Of a stretch of 64,000 nt of DNA, positions 23,612-34,952 are shown in pieces. The notes under the pieces are model-generated. The model was not told the origin of the DNA and made no database searches. It worked only from the letters and a program-made list of their open reading frames with translations. Source of the DNA: Pseudofabraea citricarpa (taxonomy: Eukaryota > Ascomycota > Leotiomycetes > Helotiales > Dermateaceae). Positions within the stretch are counted from its first letter, which is position 1; every line of letters starts with the position of its first letter. Made by a program: the position numbers and the translations under genes. The DNA lies in NCBI GenBank assembly GCA_029641185.1, contig JAPWGK010000004.1, forward strand, positions 806,001 through 870,000, in the 5' to 3' direction.

Positions 23612-25088
23612 TGTGGTAGTGGTAGAGATTGGGAGGTTTGGGGAGGGTGTGGAAGGGTGTTTTGTAGGTGGAGTGGGTGTTGAGTATAGAGAGATGTTTT
23701 GTTTTGTTTTGTTTGCGTTGTGAGAAGGCAAGATGGAGATGGAGATGAAGGTGGGGGATCGTGAAGGCTCTTATACTGACCTGATGTTGCTTGTGCTTCG
23801 ACGAGCTTCTTCGGCGGCTTCAATCGTCAATCACCCCCACTAGAAGGTACGACTTCTCCGTACGACGGTTCACTGCCAGGGGTTTGCATGAAGAATGCTT
23901 GTCTAAGAAGAAAAAAACCCCATCCCATACTGTAACTAGCTGTGTGAGTCTCTCTCTCTCTCGACCGATACAATAGTTGGCCACCAATCCATAGAGGGGC
24001 ACGTACGTCGTAAGGTAAAAGTACCCCTCCAACAAGACGAGCAAAACAGGGGCAGGACAACGATGCGAGTTTTGTGATTGGCTACTGCCCATGCGAACGA
24101 CCTGTGGGGCCTGTGCTGTGCTGTGCTGAGTCAAGCATGAATAAACACAAAGCAGGAGGCAGAATAATGGAAGTCGACAGAGCTCCGTGGGAACCAGTCA
24201 ACGGAGCTTGTACAGGACCAAAGAGCACCGGCACCCGTCGAGCATGGCGCAATACCCAATAGCTGAGAAATCCCGCGTCGGATGCGTTTCCGATAGTTTG
24301 GGAGTTGTCCATCTCGGCCGAGAGATGACATGACAAGAACCAAGGGCAACGAAACAGTCGCGACAGATGTCGCCATTGTTGTTATTTCCAATACTACTCG
24401 TACACAGATGGGTTGACCAAGTATTAGAGTTGCGACGCTTCGTAATACAATATATTGTCTCTTGCCTCTTGTCTCTTTTGGCTGTCGGATCAGGTCATAT
24501 CCGATAGGAGTACAGTAAGCCAGACAGCCAGATTAAGATCTGACATGATCGGTCTGCTTCTTCTCGCCTTGATGATTATTGGTCAATGGCTATGCTTTGC
24601 CTTGCCTTGCCTTGCCTTACATTGACACTCACTACCGACAGAGCTTCGTGCGACACCGAGTACCTACCTACCAATAAAAGCGTCGGGTCGTGTGGTCGTG
24701 AGAGCACCTGCATTGACCAACCGCCAAAATGCATACCTCACCCATAGAAAAACATCACCAGAAGAGAGCAAGTCAACCACAAACAAAGTAAAACCAGCTT
24801 GATCTCTCGAAATCTCTCGTGTTCAATTGACGCGTGTGCATCCAATCTATTTAATGTAGCTCATGTAGAAGTGCCAAAACAAATAAGAAAAGAAAAGACA
24901 AAAGCTACCCAGCGGGGTGCCTCTTTTTTGGTTTTAACCCCATCAAACGCCAATGCCGCCCAAAATATTCGTGCCCCCATGAAAGAGGTTCTCTACCTGA
25001 CTCCTTAGTCCCGCCCCCAAAAACAAACAAGGTATATACATGACCAGAGCGCTTTGCGCAAATCTACAGACTTTCTTTCTTCTCTCCC
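23612..25088. other. Intergenic, nitroreductase promoter and reductase 3' flank
   Basis: It contains a TTTTG repeat near 23697-23711, CT repeats near 23946-23962, a CCTTG pentamer run at about 24594-24617 and CTAC repeats near 24662. No gene is seen. Confidence 0.5.
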
Positions 25089-27038
25089 TCACCACGTCTC
25101 GGCGATGTATTGTCCGGCCTCTTTCTTCAACCCCCAGAACTTTTCGGCTTCCTCGCGACCGAGGTTACCCTTCTCCATGGCCACATCCACCAATGCCTCT
25201 TCCACTCCCTCGCCCATGCCCTTGCTGCTACCGCACACGAACACTCGTCCGTCCAGCGAGTTGATGATGAACCAAACAAGATCTGCTTGGGCTCTGACTT
25301 CATCTTGCACATATTTGCCAACCGGTCTTCCATCGGGTGTTGTGGATCCAGTAGGCTTGCGAGACTGGACAACCTTCTTCACCTCGTCCTCGTGAACACC
25401 CCACTCGCCAGAGTATAACTCATCGAGAAGAGAATCACGAACACCTTGGAGAACCCAGACCTTGTTTGCGCAGTTGGCATTCTTCAACCGTCTCTGCACG
25501 AATCCACGGAAAGGAGCAACTCCAACACCAGCACCGATCAACAGCATAGGTCCGTCAGACACAAACTCCTTTGCGAGAGGGTTGGCCATTAAGCCTTTGA
25601 ACATCGGGATGCGGAGGTCTGGTTTCTCTCCTCTTGCTTCAGCATCAAGGAAGGCACGCGCTTGGCGCTCGAAGAATCCAGATCCTACACCTGTGCGTTG
25701 ACCATATGGATGTAGTTCGGATTTGTACGAGGGAGATTCGTGTACGGTAACGGCGATCTCGATCAGTCTTCTGCATCCGTTTGCAGGGACACAGTTATCA
25801 TGGGGATCGTTCGAAAGCGAGTAGAATCGTGGCATGAGGGTTTGAAGTTGGGTCAATAAATCGTCAAGCGGTGGCTTTGAGGAGGGGAACGCAGTCAGAA
25901 GTTGATTGATGGTGACGTGTGGTCCGGTACGGAAATCACAGAATGTGCCCTGTCCTTCGGCCGAGCTTAGGAAGAGTAGGATCTTCTTCTCGTTGGGGTT
26001 TGTAGCGTGATCTGCGAGAAGGCGAAGGAGTGGCTTGGTCGGTGGGTATGACTGGATATCAGAGCACCAGGTAAGAAGATCGCGTCTTGTAGTTGTGATC
26101 TCACGAGCTTGCTCGTCACCCCAAACGGTAGGCCATCTTCCAGATTTGGTCTTGAGTAAGACCTTGCGGTCACGCAAGAATCTGGGGATGGAGAGGAGAT
26201 CGAGGAGTTCCTCAACCATGGCTGCAGAGTTTGGAGCCATGATCCCAATTGCTCCACCGACCTTGAAGTCCACGCCGAGTTCCTCGGGGTAGTCTGTCAC
26301 ATCGAGATCAAAATGGTAGGTTCTCTTCTCTGCCCCCGGGCGCGTGAGTTCTCGTGCCGAGTATATCTTCGCAGAGTAGACATTGTAGGGAGGATGAGGC
26401 TGGACAAAGTTGGGAGGGTGGATGGCGGTATCGATCTCGGTAGGGGCATCGGATGGGTGAGGAGTGAAGTCGATTGACATGGACCGTTCTTTTTCGAAGG
26501 GCTCGTCGACATGTGCCTCGGTAGTGGGGGAAGTGATTGAGATGGCGGAATCGGTTGGAGACGGGACGGCCGTTTTCGTCGAGTTGAGCGGGATGAACTC
26601 AACCGTCTTTGGGGGGATCTCTGCGAGGCTGGACAGAGTTGTTGGGATCAAACCAATCTTCAACTCGAGTGCGCGAAAGGCGTCGTTGTCGGGGAGGGGC
26701 ACTCGTTCGAAATTTTGGGCATCGGTTTTCGTCAAGGCCATGCAGCAACCCCCACCACAACACTGCGAGACCAGCTTTGTGCCTGGCTCCCCAATGATCC
26801 TTTGTACGTCGGCGGCATTTTGGGAGATGAGTCTGGTGGACGCGCGCCGCTGTCGAATGGGCTCTTCGGGTTCGGTCGAGTCGACAGAGGTGGTGGAAAA
26901 GGTAAGTGAGGGTGCGGTGGAGCGTGGGGATGCGGCTGCAGGCTCTTCGGGAATGCAGTGAGAAGTGGTCAGGGTTCGGATGGCAAGAGGGCGCGACATG
27001 ATTGATTGTGCAAAGTGACGACGAAGCATGTACAGCAA
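25089..27038 (-). CDS. FAD/NAD(P)H oxidoreductase of the CYPOR/sulfite-reductase type, lacking flavodoxin
   Basis: A single 649-codon exon. The Arg- and Ser/Thr-rich start (MLYMLRRHFAQSIM...RTLTTSHC) looks like a mitochondrial presequence. A later Met at residue 14 is an alternative start. A Cys cluster CCGGGCC lies at residues 93-99 within a long low-complexity linker. From about residue 215 the diflavin-reductase C-terminal half begins: connecting domain, FAD-binding RFYSLS (404-409), NADP pyrophosphate loop IGAGVGVAPFRGF (501-513), VFVCGSSKGMG (599-609) and a terminal YIAETW. The last Trp is in the place where these enzymes stack an aromatic residue on FAD. The N-terminal FMN/flavodoxin domain of cytochrome P450 reductase is absent. 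It would carry electrons from NADPH to a separate acceptor, perhaps in mitochondria; partner and location are inferred. Confidence 0.87.
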   Translation of the reverse strand: MLYMLRRHFAQSIMSRPLAIRTLTTSHCIPEEPAAASPRSTAPSLTFSTTSVDSTEPEEPIRQRRASTRLISQNAADVQRIIGEPGTKLVSQCCGGGCCMALTKTDAQNFERVPLPDNDAFRALELKIGLIPTTLSSLAEIPPKTVEFIPLNSTKTAVPSPTDSAISITSPTTEAHVDEPFEKERSMSIDFTPHPSDAPTEIDTAIHPPNFVQPHPPYNVYSAKIYSARELTRPGAEKRTYHFDLDVTDYPEELGVDFKVGGAIGIMAPNSAAMVEELLDLLSIPRFLRDRKVLLKTKSGRWPTVWGDEQAREITTTRRDLLTWCSDIQSYPPTKPLLRLLADHATNPNEKKILLFLSSAEGQGTFCDFRTGPHVTINQLLTAFPSSKPPLDDLLTQLQTLMPRFYSLSNDPHDNCVPANGCRRLIEIAVTVHESPSYKSELHPYGQRTGVGSGFFERQARAFLDAEARGEKPDLRIPMFKGLMANPLAKEFVSDGPMLLIGAGVGVAPFRGFVQRRLKNANCANKVWVLQGVRDSLLDELYSGEWGVHEDEVKKVVQSRKPTGSTTPDGRPVGKYVQDEVRAQADLVWFIINSLDGRVFVCGSSKGMGEGVEEALVDVAMEKGNLGREEAEKFWGLKKEAGQYIAETW

Positions 27039-30000
27039 GATAGAAAGGAAGGACGACCGTAGTTAAAGAGTCGTTCCTGTCGAGGAGGAGAGGGAGGAGG
27101 AGGAAGAGGAGGAGGGAGCGAGGGAGTGAGCGAATGAACAAAAGTAGGTTGGGTTGGGTTGGGTTGGTGGTAGTAGGTAGGGAAAGTAAAAACAAAAGTG
27201 GTGCAGTCAGCGATTGGGATTATCTAGTTTCTAGGTCGGTGTCGGTGGCGCCTTTTCTTCTTCCCCCCCTTCTAGCTTTTTTGGCGGTATCGGAAATCAA
27301 TCGAGCCTACACGGACTCAACCGAGAAGGAATGGGAACGCGGCAGTTTGCGCGTCGGGACTGGCTGAACTGGGGTCGCACTGTGGCAGGAATTATTATTA
27401 TCAGATGCTGCGCCCGGCCGAGGTTGTTCTTCCAGGAGTTCAGGAGATGCTCTGCTTTGCTTCGACAGATAGGGGTTGGGACGGGTTGAGGTTAATTTTG
27501 GATAAAGCAAGCAAGCAAGCCGTTCGTGCGTGCGTGCGTGTCCCAGGTTCATCGACTTTCTTTATTTATGCATCATCATAGGAGGAGCAAGTGGTGACGA
27601 AACGAAGTCGATCGCTGGAATCCGTGGAATGAAATGCTTCTCGGGGCGGTCTGGCGCTGATTGGCTGATTCAAGCCATGACATGACATGACATCGCATTC
27701 GTATTACTTATCCATTACATTACGCTCTCTTTCCGTCTGTCGTAACCGAGCTGAGAAATGTCAACTTCATCCTTACAAATGAATCTGTCCTCACTCGTTT
27801 TTTGTTAGAATGCAGTAATTGCTTCCCAATCACGAAGATCCCATTCATGATGCACTCGACCAATGGCCAACTCCCACGATGGTGTGCAGCAGCATGTCAT
27901 GTCGAGCAGCAGAAAACCAAAAATCCCCATCTTTGTGCCACATGATGCCATCGCACTTTTCGCTGCTCCAAAAGCGATCTCGTCACGATTCCGGCCACGT
28001 TTTGGGCTTAGCCCATCCACGCCAAGCCCTTAGCCTCCCACGGCCAATAATCTTATCAGATGGAGTTTTTATCAGATCATCTGCCCCACAAGCTAGAGTC
28101 TCAGTGTCAGTCTCGGGTCTGGGCATTGGGCAGGATGGAATTTCCCTCCTCCCTCTCCCCCCGGTGTCCAACCTTCTGTTTCTGTCGTATCGGCCTGGTT
28201 CCTGCTGTCTTGGTAGCGCATGCTTCATCTCCTACATCGGAGCCCTCTTTGTCGTTTCTTGTTGAATACTGCTGGTTGCTGTGCATTGCAGTACAGTACA
28301 GCATGCAGTATGCAGTATGCTGATTCCCCCCTCCCCTCCACACGAACGCCTCTAAACGGGCCAAACAAGGCGTTGGGCCTCCCGAGGCAAGTGGACACGA
28401 ACGAGCCACTGTTTACCTTTGCGTTCCTGGATGCTGGAGGCCCGGCTTTCTTCCCCGGAGCCCGAGGCTATGGGTGCATGAGAATCACTCAAGCTGGCTT
28501 TCTGCTCGGTGCCCTGGGGAGAGACACGGGGCTGGGAACCATCACATGATGGCTGTGGTGCGGCTCTTTGATAGTGGAGTGATTGCTGCTCTTCATCTCC
28601 CAGAGATCCGGTATCTCCTGTCTTCCGAGCAGGAGGAAGGTTGACATGTCTCGGCTGAAGATCAGTGCGTGTGGAATCATCTCAGTGGTTTGTTGGGAAC
28701 TTGATAACCTGTTACCTTGCTTGTAGTTGAGCTCCCGCTTCATTTGGCACCCGGCTTGACGGCTGCTGACAGGCGAGGGCTGAAAGGAAGCCGTCATACC
28801 CCTAAGGAGTAAGTAAGACCGTTGCTACCCTCGAGCATCTGCTGTTTGTGATTCTGCTCTGAAGAAATCAGACTCGTTCGCACCACTGATCGGTTTCTCT
28901 GTTCTCTCACTCTGTAAAGTTCTGTTATTGGCTCCAATCCGACTCTGGCGTCCTGGTGAGGAGCTGAACATGGTTGGTACCTAGGATACTTACCTGTTTT
29001 CAGATCGGCTGAGGAAGCCCATGTCGCTCTGTCAATGGATCAGCTCATAGCTGAGCCATGTATGAACACATGCATTCGCATCTCCAGCACCACCCACACC
29101 ACTGGAAGCCCTCCATCACCGAATACCACATGCTATGTCATGGTTACTTCATCGTGAAGCCAACACGCCTTGCATACCGCACCCTCCAGCCGGTTAAGCT
29201 TGCACTGAGCTACGGAGAACACAGCGGCCCAATGAGACTGGTGTCGCATCGGTACTCTCATCCACTGTCATCGAGATGCTCATGATGCGATAGCATTCTG
29301 CATCTCATAAAGTCTTGCTTACCCTGGACCATCGAATTCTCGTCTGACGGTCTGCGCAACCAGACAACCTCGGCTAAAGTCGTTGGATATCCTCCAGCCC
29401 TACGACTAGCACTCAAGTGACAGGTATTGCTGATGCGAAAAGATACTCTTGTTCCTTCTTCGACAAATATCCAACGATCCTGCGATAATATCTTTGGAGA
29501 TACCTCATCCGGCCTTTAAACACTCGCTCAAAGTGCTGATAAGGTAGGTTGAGGAGTTCATCTGAAATGGCTGTCGTCAATCAGGTATTGTATCGTTCTC
29601 TGCGATGTTCGATTCCGGGTTTCCATGAATTGAGAGTCCTGATGGAAAAGTATTGTGGTGATGATGTGGTGATGAGATTCGTGAAGCTATTCGCACGGAG
29701 AAACTTCCCTCCAGGCCAAGCGGCCGACCACACCGCATTTTAGTGCCCTTTCCTTCTTATTCTGTTACACGCGCCCAACCTTCTCTTGTTCAGGGCTCAT
29801 CTTCATGTTCTTTTTCATAGTTGCATGGACAACTGATGCGAGTTTTCTCTTCTTCGAAATCCAATTGCCGGTCAAGAGCTTGTAAAGACTTGTTATCTGC
29901 CAAAGGACACAGATTCCATCGCCTTTAGAAGGAAGTGCAGAATAAGTCCTACTTCGCGCTCAAGTATCGGTCGTCCCGAGTAGGTGATACAGCTTCACAT

Positions 30001-30368
30001 CTTTCTATTGTCCCCGTACTCAAGCCTTGCACTTCCCATTCTTAGTTCTCTCAGGAAAGCAGAAGATCGTTTGGGGTCTGATCCCAACCTCGTTAACCGT
30101 GTCGCTTTGTCTCGTTCGCGTAACTTTCTCTGTTCACGCACACACGCGTGCACGCAATACTCTTCAATCATCTGCAGCACTCTCAGCCCAGGGTGAATAC
30201 CTGTGGGCAATGTTTGCCTTCTCACATCATCACACCCTCTTCAATTTTCACACTTATTAAGCTCATCGCAACGCATCTCCTGGCACCTACCACGGGAATA
30301 GTAAGCACCTCTGACTCTCTCCCCTTGGCTGTAAGCTTGATCTATACTGATTTATTGGTTCAAGAAAC
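27039..30368. other. Intergenic, 3.3 kb, no gene recognised
   Basis: It holds the 5' flanks of the FAD reductase (-) and of GHKL copy B (+). Features are a GA-rich run at about 27075-27125, a GGGTT run, AAGC and GTGC repeats near 27505-27540, CATGA repeats near 27674-27692 and CAGTATG repeats near 28300-28320. Open frames are short and lack codon or domain signals on both strands. Confidence 0.5.
27146..27168 (+). repeat. (GGGTT)n run
   Basis: Four G runs separated by TT, 110 bp upstream of the FAD reductase start. It could in principle fold as a G-quadruplex on this strand. Confidence 0.8.
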
Positions 30369-33300
30369 ATGGCGGAATACTGGCCCCCTTCTAAGGAACA
30401 TCTTGTGGGCACCGTTCTCGAACCCGGCCACTACACGCTGAAACCGGGTGCGTGGCTTATCAATCTTGCCTATTCAGCTAGCAATCACTGGTCATTTCAT
30501 GATGCTATAGGAGAATTGCTACGAAACCAGTAAGCTACCATCTTCCTGGGGTCGCGAGTACCATTGTTTGCCATTTCTAACAGCTAGTAGAAAGGACGCT
30601 ATCATGAAGACTTTTGCTCTTGAGCCTAGAGAATACCTAGCCGTGGTAGAGGTGGATAACGAAAACCAGATCGTCTTAGCAATTCGGCATCCGACTTTCG
30701 AAGAAGACTATAGCATAAATGCAAACAAACAACTCCTTGGGTACATTAGTTTCGACAAGGAGAAACGCACCATTGAAATCGCCAATCTCGAAGCAAAATT
30801 ATCCCTCCGAAACATGCAACTGGGCGGCATAACAAAGACATCCGATCAACAGAGCCTTGGATTTCATGGGATGGGTCTGAAGCTCGCAGTCCAGCACTTG
30901 CTAAAAGGAGACTGCGATGTTCAGTATGCTGCTAATATTTACACTTGGACTTTTGAACTTCTGGGCTCGATGACGAATCCTGGTCTGGTCTGTCACCTCA
31001 AGCCGGACAGCAAGAAAACCCTGAAAGAAAAGAAAGACAAATTTGCAGAACAAAGAGGGGAATCAAGAGGCTTCACCTCTAACATTTGGGAGGATGTGTC
31101 TGTTCTCGTCAACTTGAATAAGAGAAACTTCACAGAGGATGATTTCTTGGAATTGCTTCATGTTTCTTTCGATACTAAAGACATTGGAAGACCTGCAGAG
31201 CAGGATATTATCAGGTCCAGTTTTGGAGATGTCGTTCTAGATAAAAAGTTCGAAAACATGGTCTTCTTGCGAGGAATTCGACTTAATACTGCGAACAATG
31301 GAAGACGACGTCTCAAGTACGGATACAATATCATTATGGATAGTCGCCATAATAGTCATGATCGGTTTGATGCCTTTAACAACGCTGGGTTCTTTTGCAA
31401 TGTTTATATGGGTGGTTATGAATCGACGAAGCTTAAGATCAAGTTATTGGATACATACATCGCTTTATTGAAGGTTCATCCAAAGTATGCAGAAACACAT
31501 CGGGCTAAGGAGATGCTCGGAGTTGCAGCAATTATAAGGATCTGGAATCGCTTGAAGGAGACATCCAACGATGGTTTCTATGTCTCCGAGGGAATTGGAC
31601 TTGAGGTATGTTCACGTCGCTAATCACTCTAAAACGAGCTAATTGTTTACATCTAAAGGAACTCGATTTCGCCCAGAATGTTTTAAAAAGAGATCCTATT
31701 TTACTCTCTGATTTCTTTTGGGGCCTTCTCAGACGACCTTATCCAATGCTTGCCAGAACACCACGAGAGTATGGAACTATGCTGTTTGATCAATCCCCTG
31801 CTGCGCGGCTCCCTGAAGATTCTTTTTCAATGGGGATTGAAAGAGGACTTAAGGCAGCCATGACCCTCAGCACATATACGAACCGTATCAACATTCTATA
31901 TGTGGTTGGGGGAGATGGTGATGACGACGCAATTCAATTGAAGTTTGATCCATCACAGCTTCAGGTTAAGGTCCACTCCCGGTGGTTGAGTTTCGATGAC
32001 ATGCACCGTCAAAGTCCCTGGATATGCTCTACATATGGAGATTCTACCTTTTGTTATCATGTCATTGAAGAGTTGTACAGACTTTTACTGAGCACAATCT
32101 ACAAGCATCATGGCTTACGAGAGAGTCGGCCTGCGGAAACCGAAAAGAATCTATTCAAGACACTGAAAAGCAAGGTTAACGAAATGCCAAGCTTGATAAA
32201 AGTTGAACCGACAGGGGTTTCTGGTGAGCTTCAGGTGAGTTGGATCACTAATGATAGCAGTTCTCATCCACTTCACGCTCATAAACCGTGGGTCGTTCTA
32301 CACCGTGAGAGAACTTGCTTTGATAAGAGAGAGCATTTACTAGCTAGTAAGATTCCCCTTTACCATTTATTATCATTTGTTCGTTCTGCTCTGACTAACC
32401 ATTCATCAGAGGTTGAATTTGAGCCTCATTCCGAGGGTGAAGTCTACGCTGGAACACATCAACGAAGAGCTATCTGCGGATGCTTTGTGATTGCAGATAT
32501 ATGCTCTCATACGAAACTCACATTCAAGGGTCTGAATAACGACGAGCTCTACTTTCCAATGGTAGCCAGTGATGGCCAGGAAGGGTTTTATGGAGTACCG
32601 CCCCCTTCCGTGAAGCCACAAACTAGCCACATTGGACCAAGCTCTTCCACCCCTACGTCCTCGCTACGCCTGAATCCGATTAATAATAATTTTAACGACG
32701 CTACTCCTTCAGCGGCAAGAATTCCAGACCAATTGAAGCCTGACTTGAATTCCAAACCTGTTCTACAACTCAACGAGGATGCTGAGTGGAACTCGTGGGA
32801 GGAGCTAATTTTGCCTTCGGCATTCGGAAACTTTGTGTCTGACAGACTACCTAAAATTGAGGCAAGTTGAATGGCAAAGCTTGTGTAATGATGACTAAAT
32901 TAATTACAGGTTCATCCAGCGTATGTCCGAGCAAGATATGATGATCGTCTTGACTTCACATTCAAGCGAGGAGAGTACTATCAGATCAAATCACGACTTC
33001 ATCAGAGAGGAAAAACAGTCAACTATATTATCTTGGTGCATGGTGTAATAAAACCAGAAGTACAAGATCAAACAAACAAGCTCCTAGTTACGAGATACTC
33101 TTTCTTAGCATCATCTTCCATACTGGACAGCAGCGACAAGCCTTTTCTCGACCCAACAATCTATGGAAAAGAATTGATCTTACATTTCTCTGAATTTGAA
33201 GAAATGGGTACAGAGTCTGATGCTGAGATCATGTCAACTGATCAATTTGTTCATGATGATAGTAATCCGGGCGTTGTTCATCTTCCAGAATTTCCCCTTG

Positions 33301-34703
33301 TCTACTCTGCTCAACTTCAAAAAGGTACGTTGGTTTTCTGTTGACCTCCACAGTATGCCATGTATACGAGCAGTTTCTGATGTATTTATATTCAGATACG
33401 GACGACCATTTCTGTCGCTTCGCTATCCATGCTGGGGTTGACGACAAAACAGCCTGGCTAACGCCTATTGGACCTCACCTACTCCAACCAAAAGATCGTC
33501 GAAATAACCCTGAATATCAGTATCCTTGCAGTCCTCTTCTTTGGGATGTAAATTCTGAGGTATTAGGCGCGTCGGAGGGCTTCTCGCAATTGAATTATAT
33601 GGTACAGGCTGGATTTAACTTCGACAAGAATAATAACATGACTTGGAAGGTTGGTAGAGGCACTCCATCTGGTTATAGTTCTTACTAATCAAAGAAAAAG
33701 GCAAGATATTCAGAAGCGACCGTCTATGATACTTCTCTGGCTGCCACAATTACGGATATCTCGAAAGAACATATCATAGGCCCTGATAATCTAGGACCTG
33801 AGACACCTCGAATTTTACTTATATCAGGAGCGAATAATCGATTCCATCTGACTGGCGACTTGAAAGATCAGGAGTCATCCCTGGATCAGTTCCTTAAGCC
33901 TATAAAGGACTTGCGCCCAAGAATAATCAATGGACTTGATCCTGATGATCTTGTCATTCTGGCAATGTCACCTGCGATTCTCCACGAGAGGGCAATCACA
34001 GTCTTTCAAAAGGCAATACTCGATCTTCTTGAAAGTCGAAGATCAGTACATATGAGAAAGATATACCTCCCTGAGTTGGGGATTCCGCAAGAGCGTACTA
34101 TAATCACTCTCGTCGGATCACATCCTGTGCACTTCTCTCCTTGGGCTTTAATTCCACCTCTCCCAAATCCGATCACGGTAGGGGATTTAATAGAAGATCT
34201 CTCATTTGAAAGTCGACGATCAAAGATCGATGGTCATTCTAGTTATGTGTGCGCAATGCCGAATCTCGAAGGAAATATCTACAATCATCAAACTGGATAC
34301 ATGATCGACGATTCAACTACTGTCGAAGTAGTCGATTTCGCCTCAACGGCCATGCGGCTTGGACCACAGCTTGGCCCGAATTATGCTTTTCTCAAACATC
34401 CCAGTAGGCCACTTCTCAGCCGTTCCCTTTTTATATTCTCCCATGCTAATGATTGCGGTTCGTGTAGCACGAAATGACTTTCTTACCGTTCGCGAGATTG
34501 CTCGATTGCAGGGCTTTCCGGATAATTTCATCTTCTACGACGATGATAAACGCCAGCTTCAACAGGTCATCGAAGCTTTACCACCGCCTGTCGCCAAGAT
34601 GATTGCTGCATCGGTTATGAACATCATCAAGAACTTTCGCAAGGATGACGACTTGGAGGAAGTGGAGTTTAGAGGTCGGAAGCGTGCAAGGGTTGATACT
34701 TAA
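30369..34703 (+). CDS. GHKL ATPase-like / degenerate C5-DNA-methyltransferase fusion (copy B)
   Basis: Eight exons: 30369-30529, 30591-31605, 31659-32346, 32410-32861, 32910-33324, 33396-33649, 33701-34403 and 34468-34703. They sum to 3924 nt, 1307 aa. The domain order equals copy A. N-box AIGELLRNQKD (E49, N53, D56) spans the first intron exactly as in A. The glycine loop is LGFHGMGLKLA (143-153), and the DxGxG box is again absent (IEIANLEAKL). There is a shared ELYFPMVA..G..GFYGVPPP segment and a conserved EMGTESDAE / MPEFPLVY / HFCRFA block. The methyltransferase-like end has GASEGFSQ for motif I, ISGANNRF in place of PCQ (1039-1041 ANN), GIPQER and VREIARLQGFPDNF. Intron 4 (32862-32909) has a GC donor. 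Intron phases match copy A except that one A intron is missing here. The second exon is 1015 nt in both. Confidence 0.82.
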
Positions 34704-34952
34704 CTTAGTCAACGTGCTATTTGTGGTTTGAGCGAAGTCTGGCGAAAATGGGTTCTTGTGCGTACGAGGTCTAGGGGCTTCCATCTCATTCTTATAGACC
34801 ATACAGTTTCAACGGAGAATTAAAGCACATGGTAACTCTATATACGCGAGACTCTACATACGCGAGACGCTCTGGTATCATAATGTGATTACTATCAAGA
34901 GATTTTAAACTGACCAAACCCCAAACGCCAATCCTTTTTAAAGCAGAAAATC

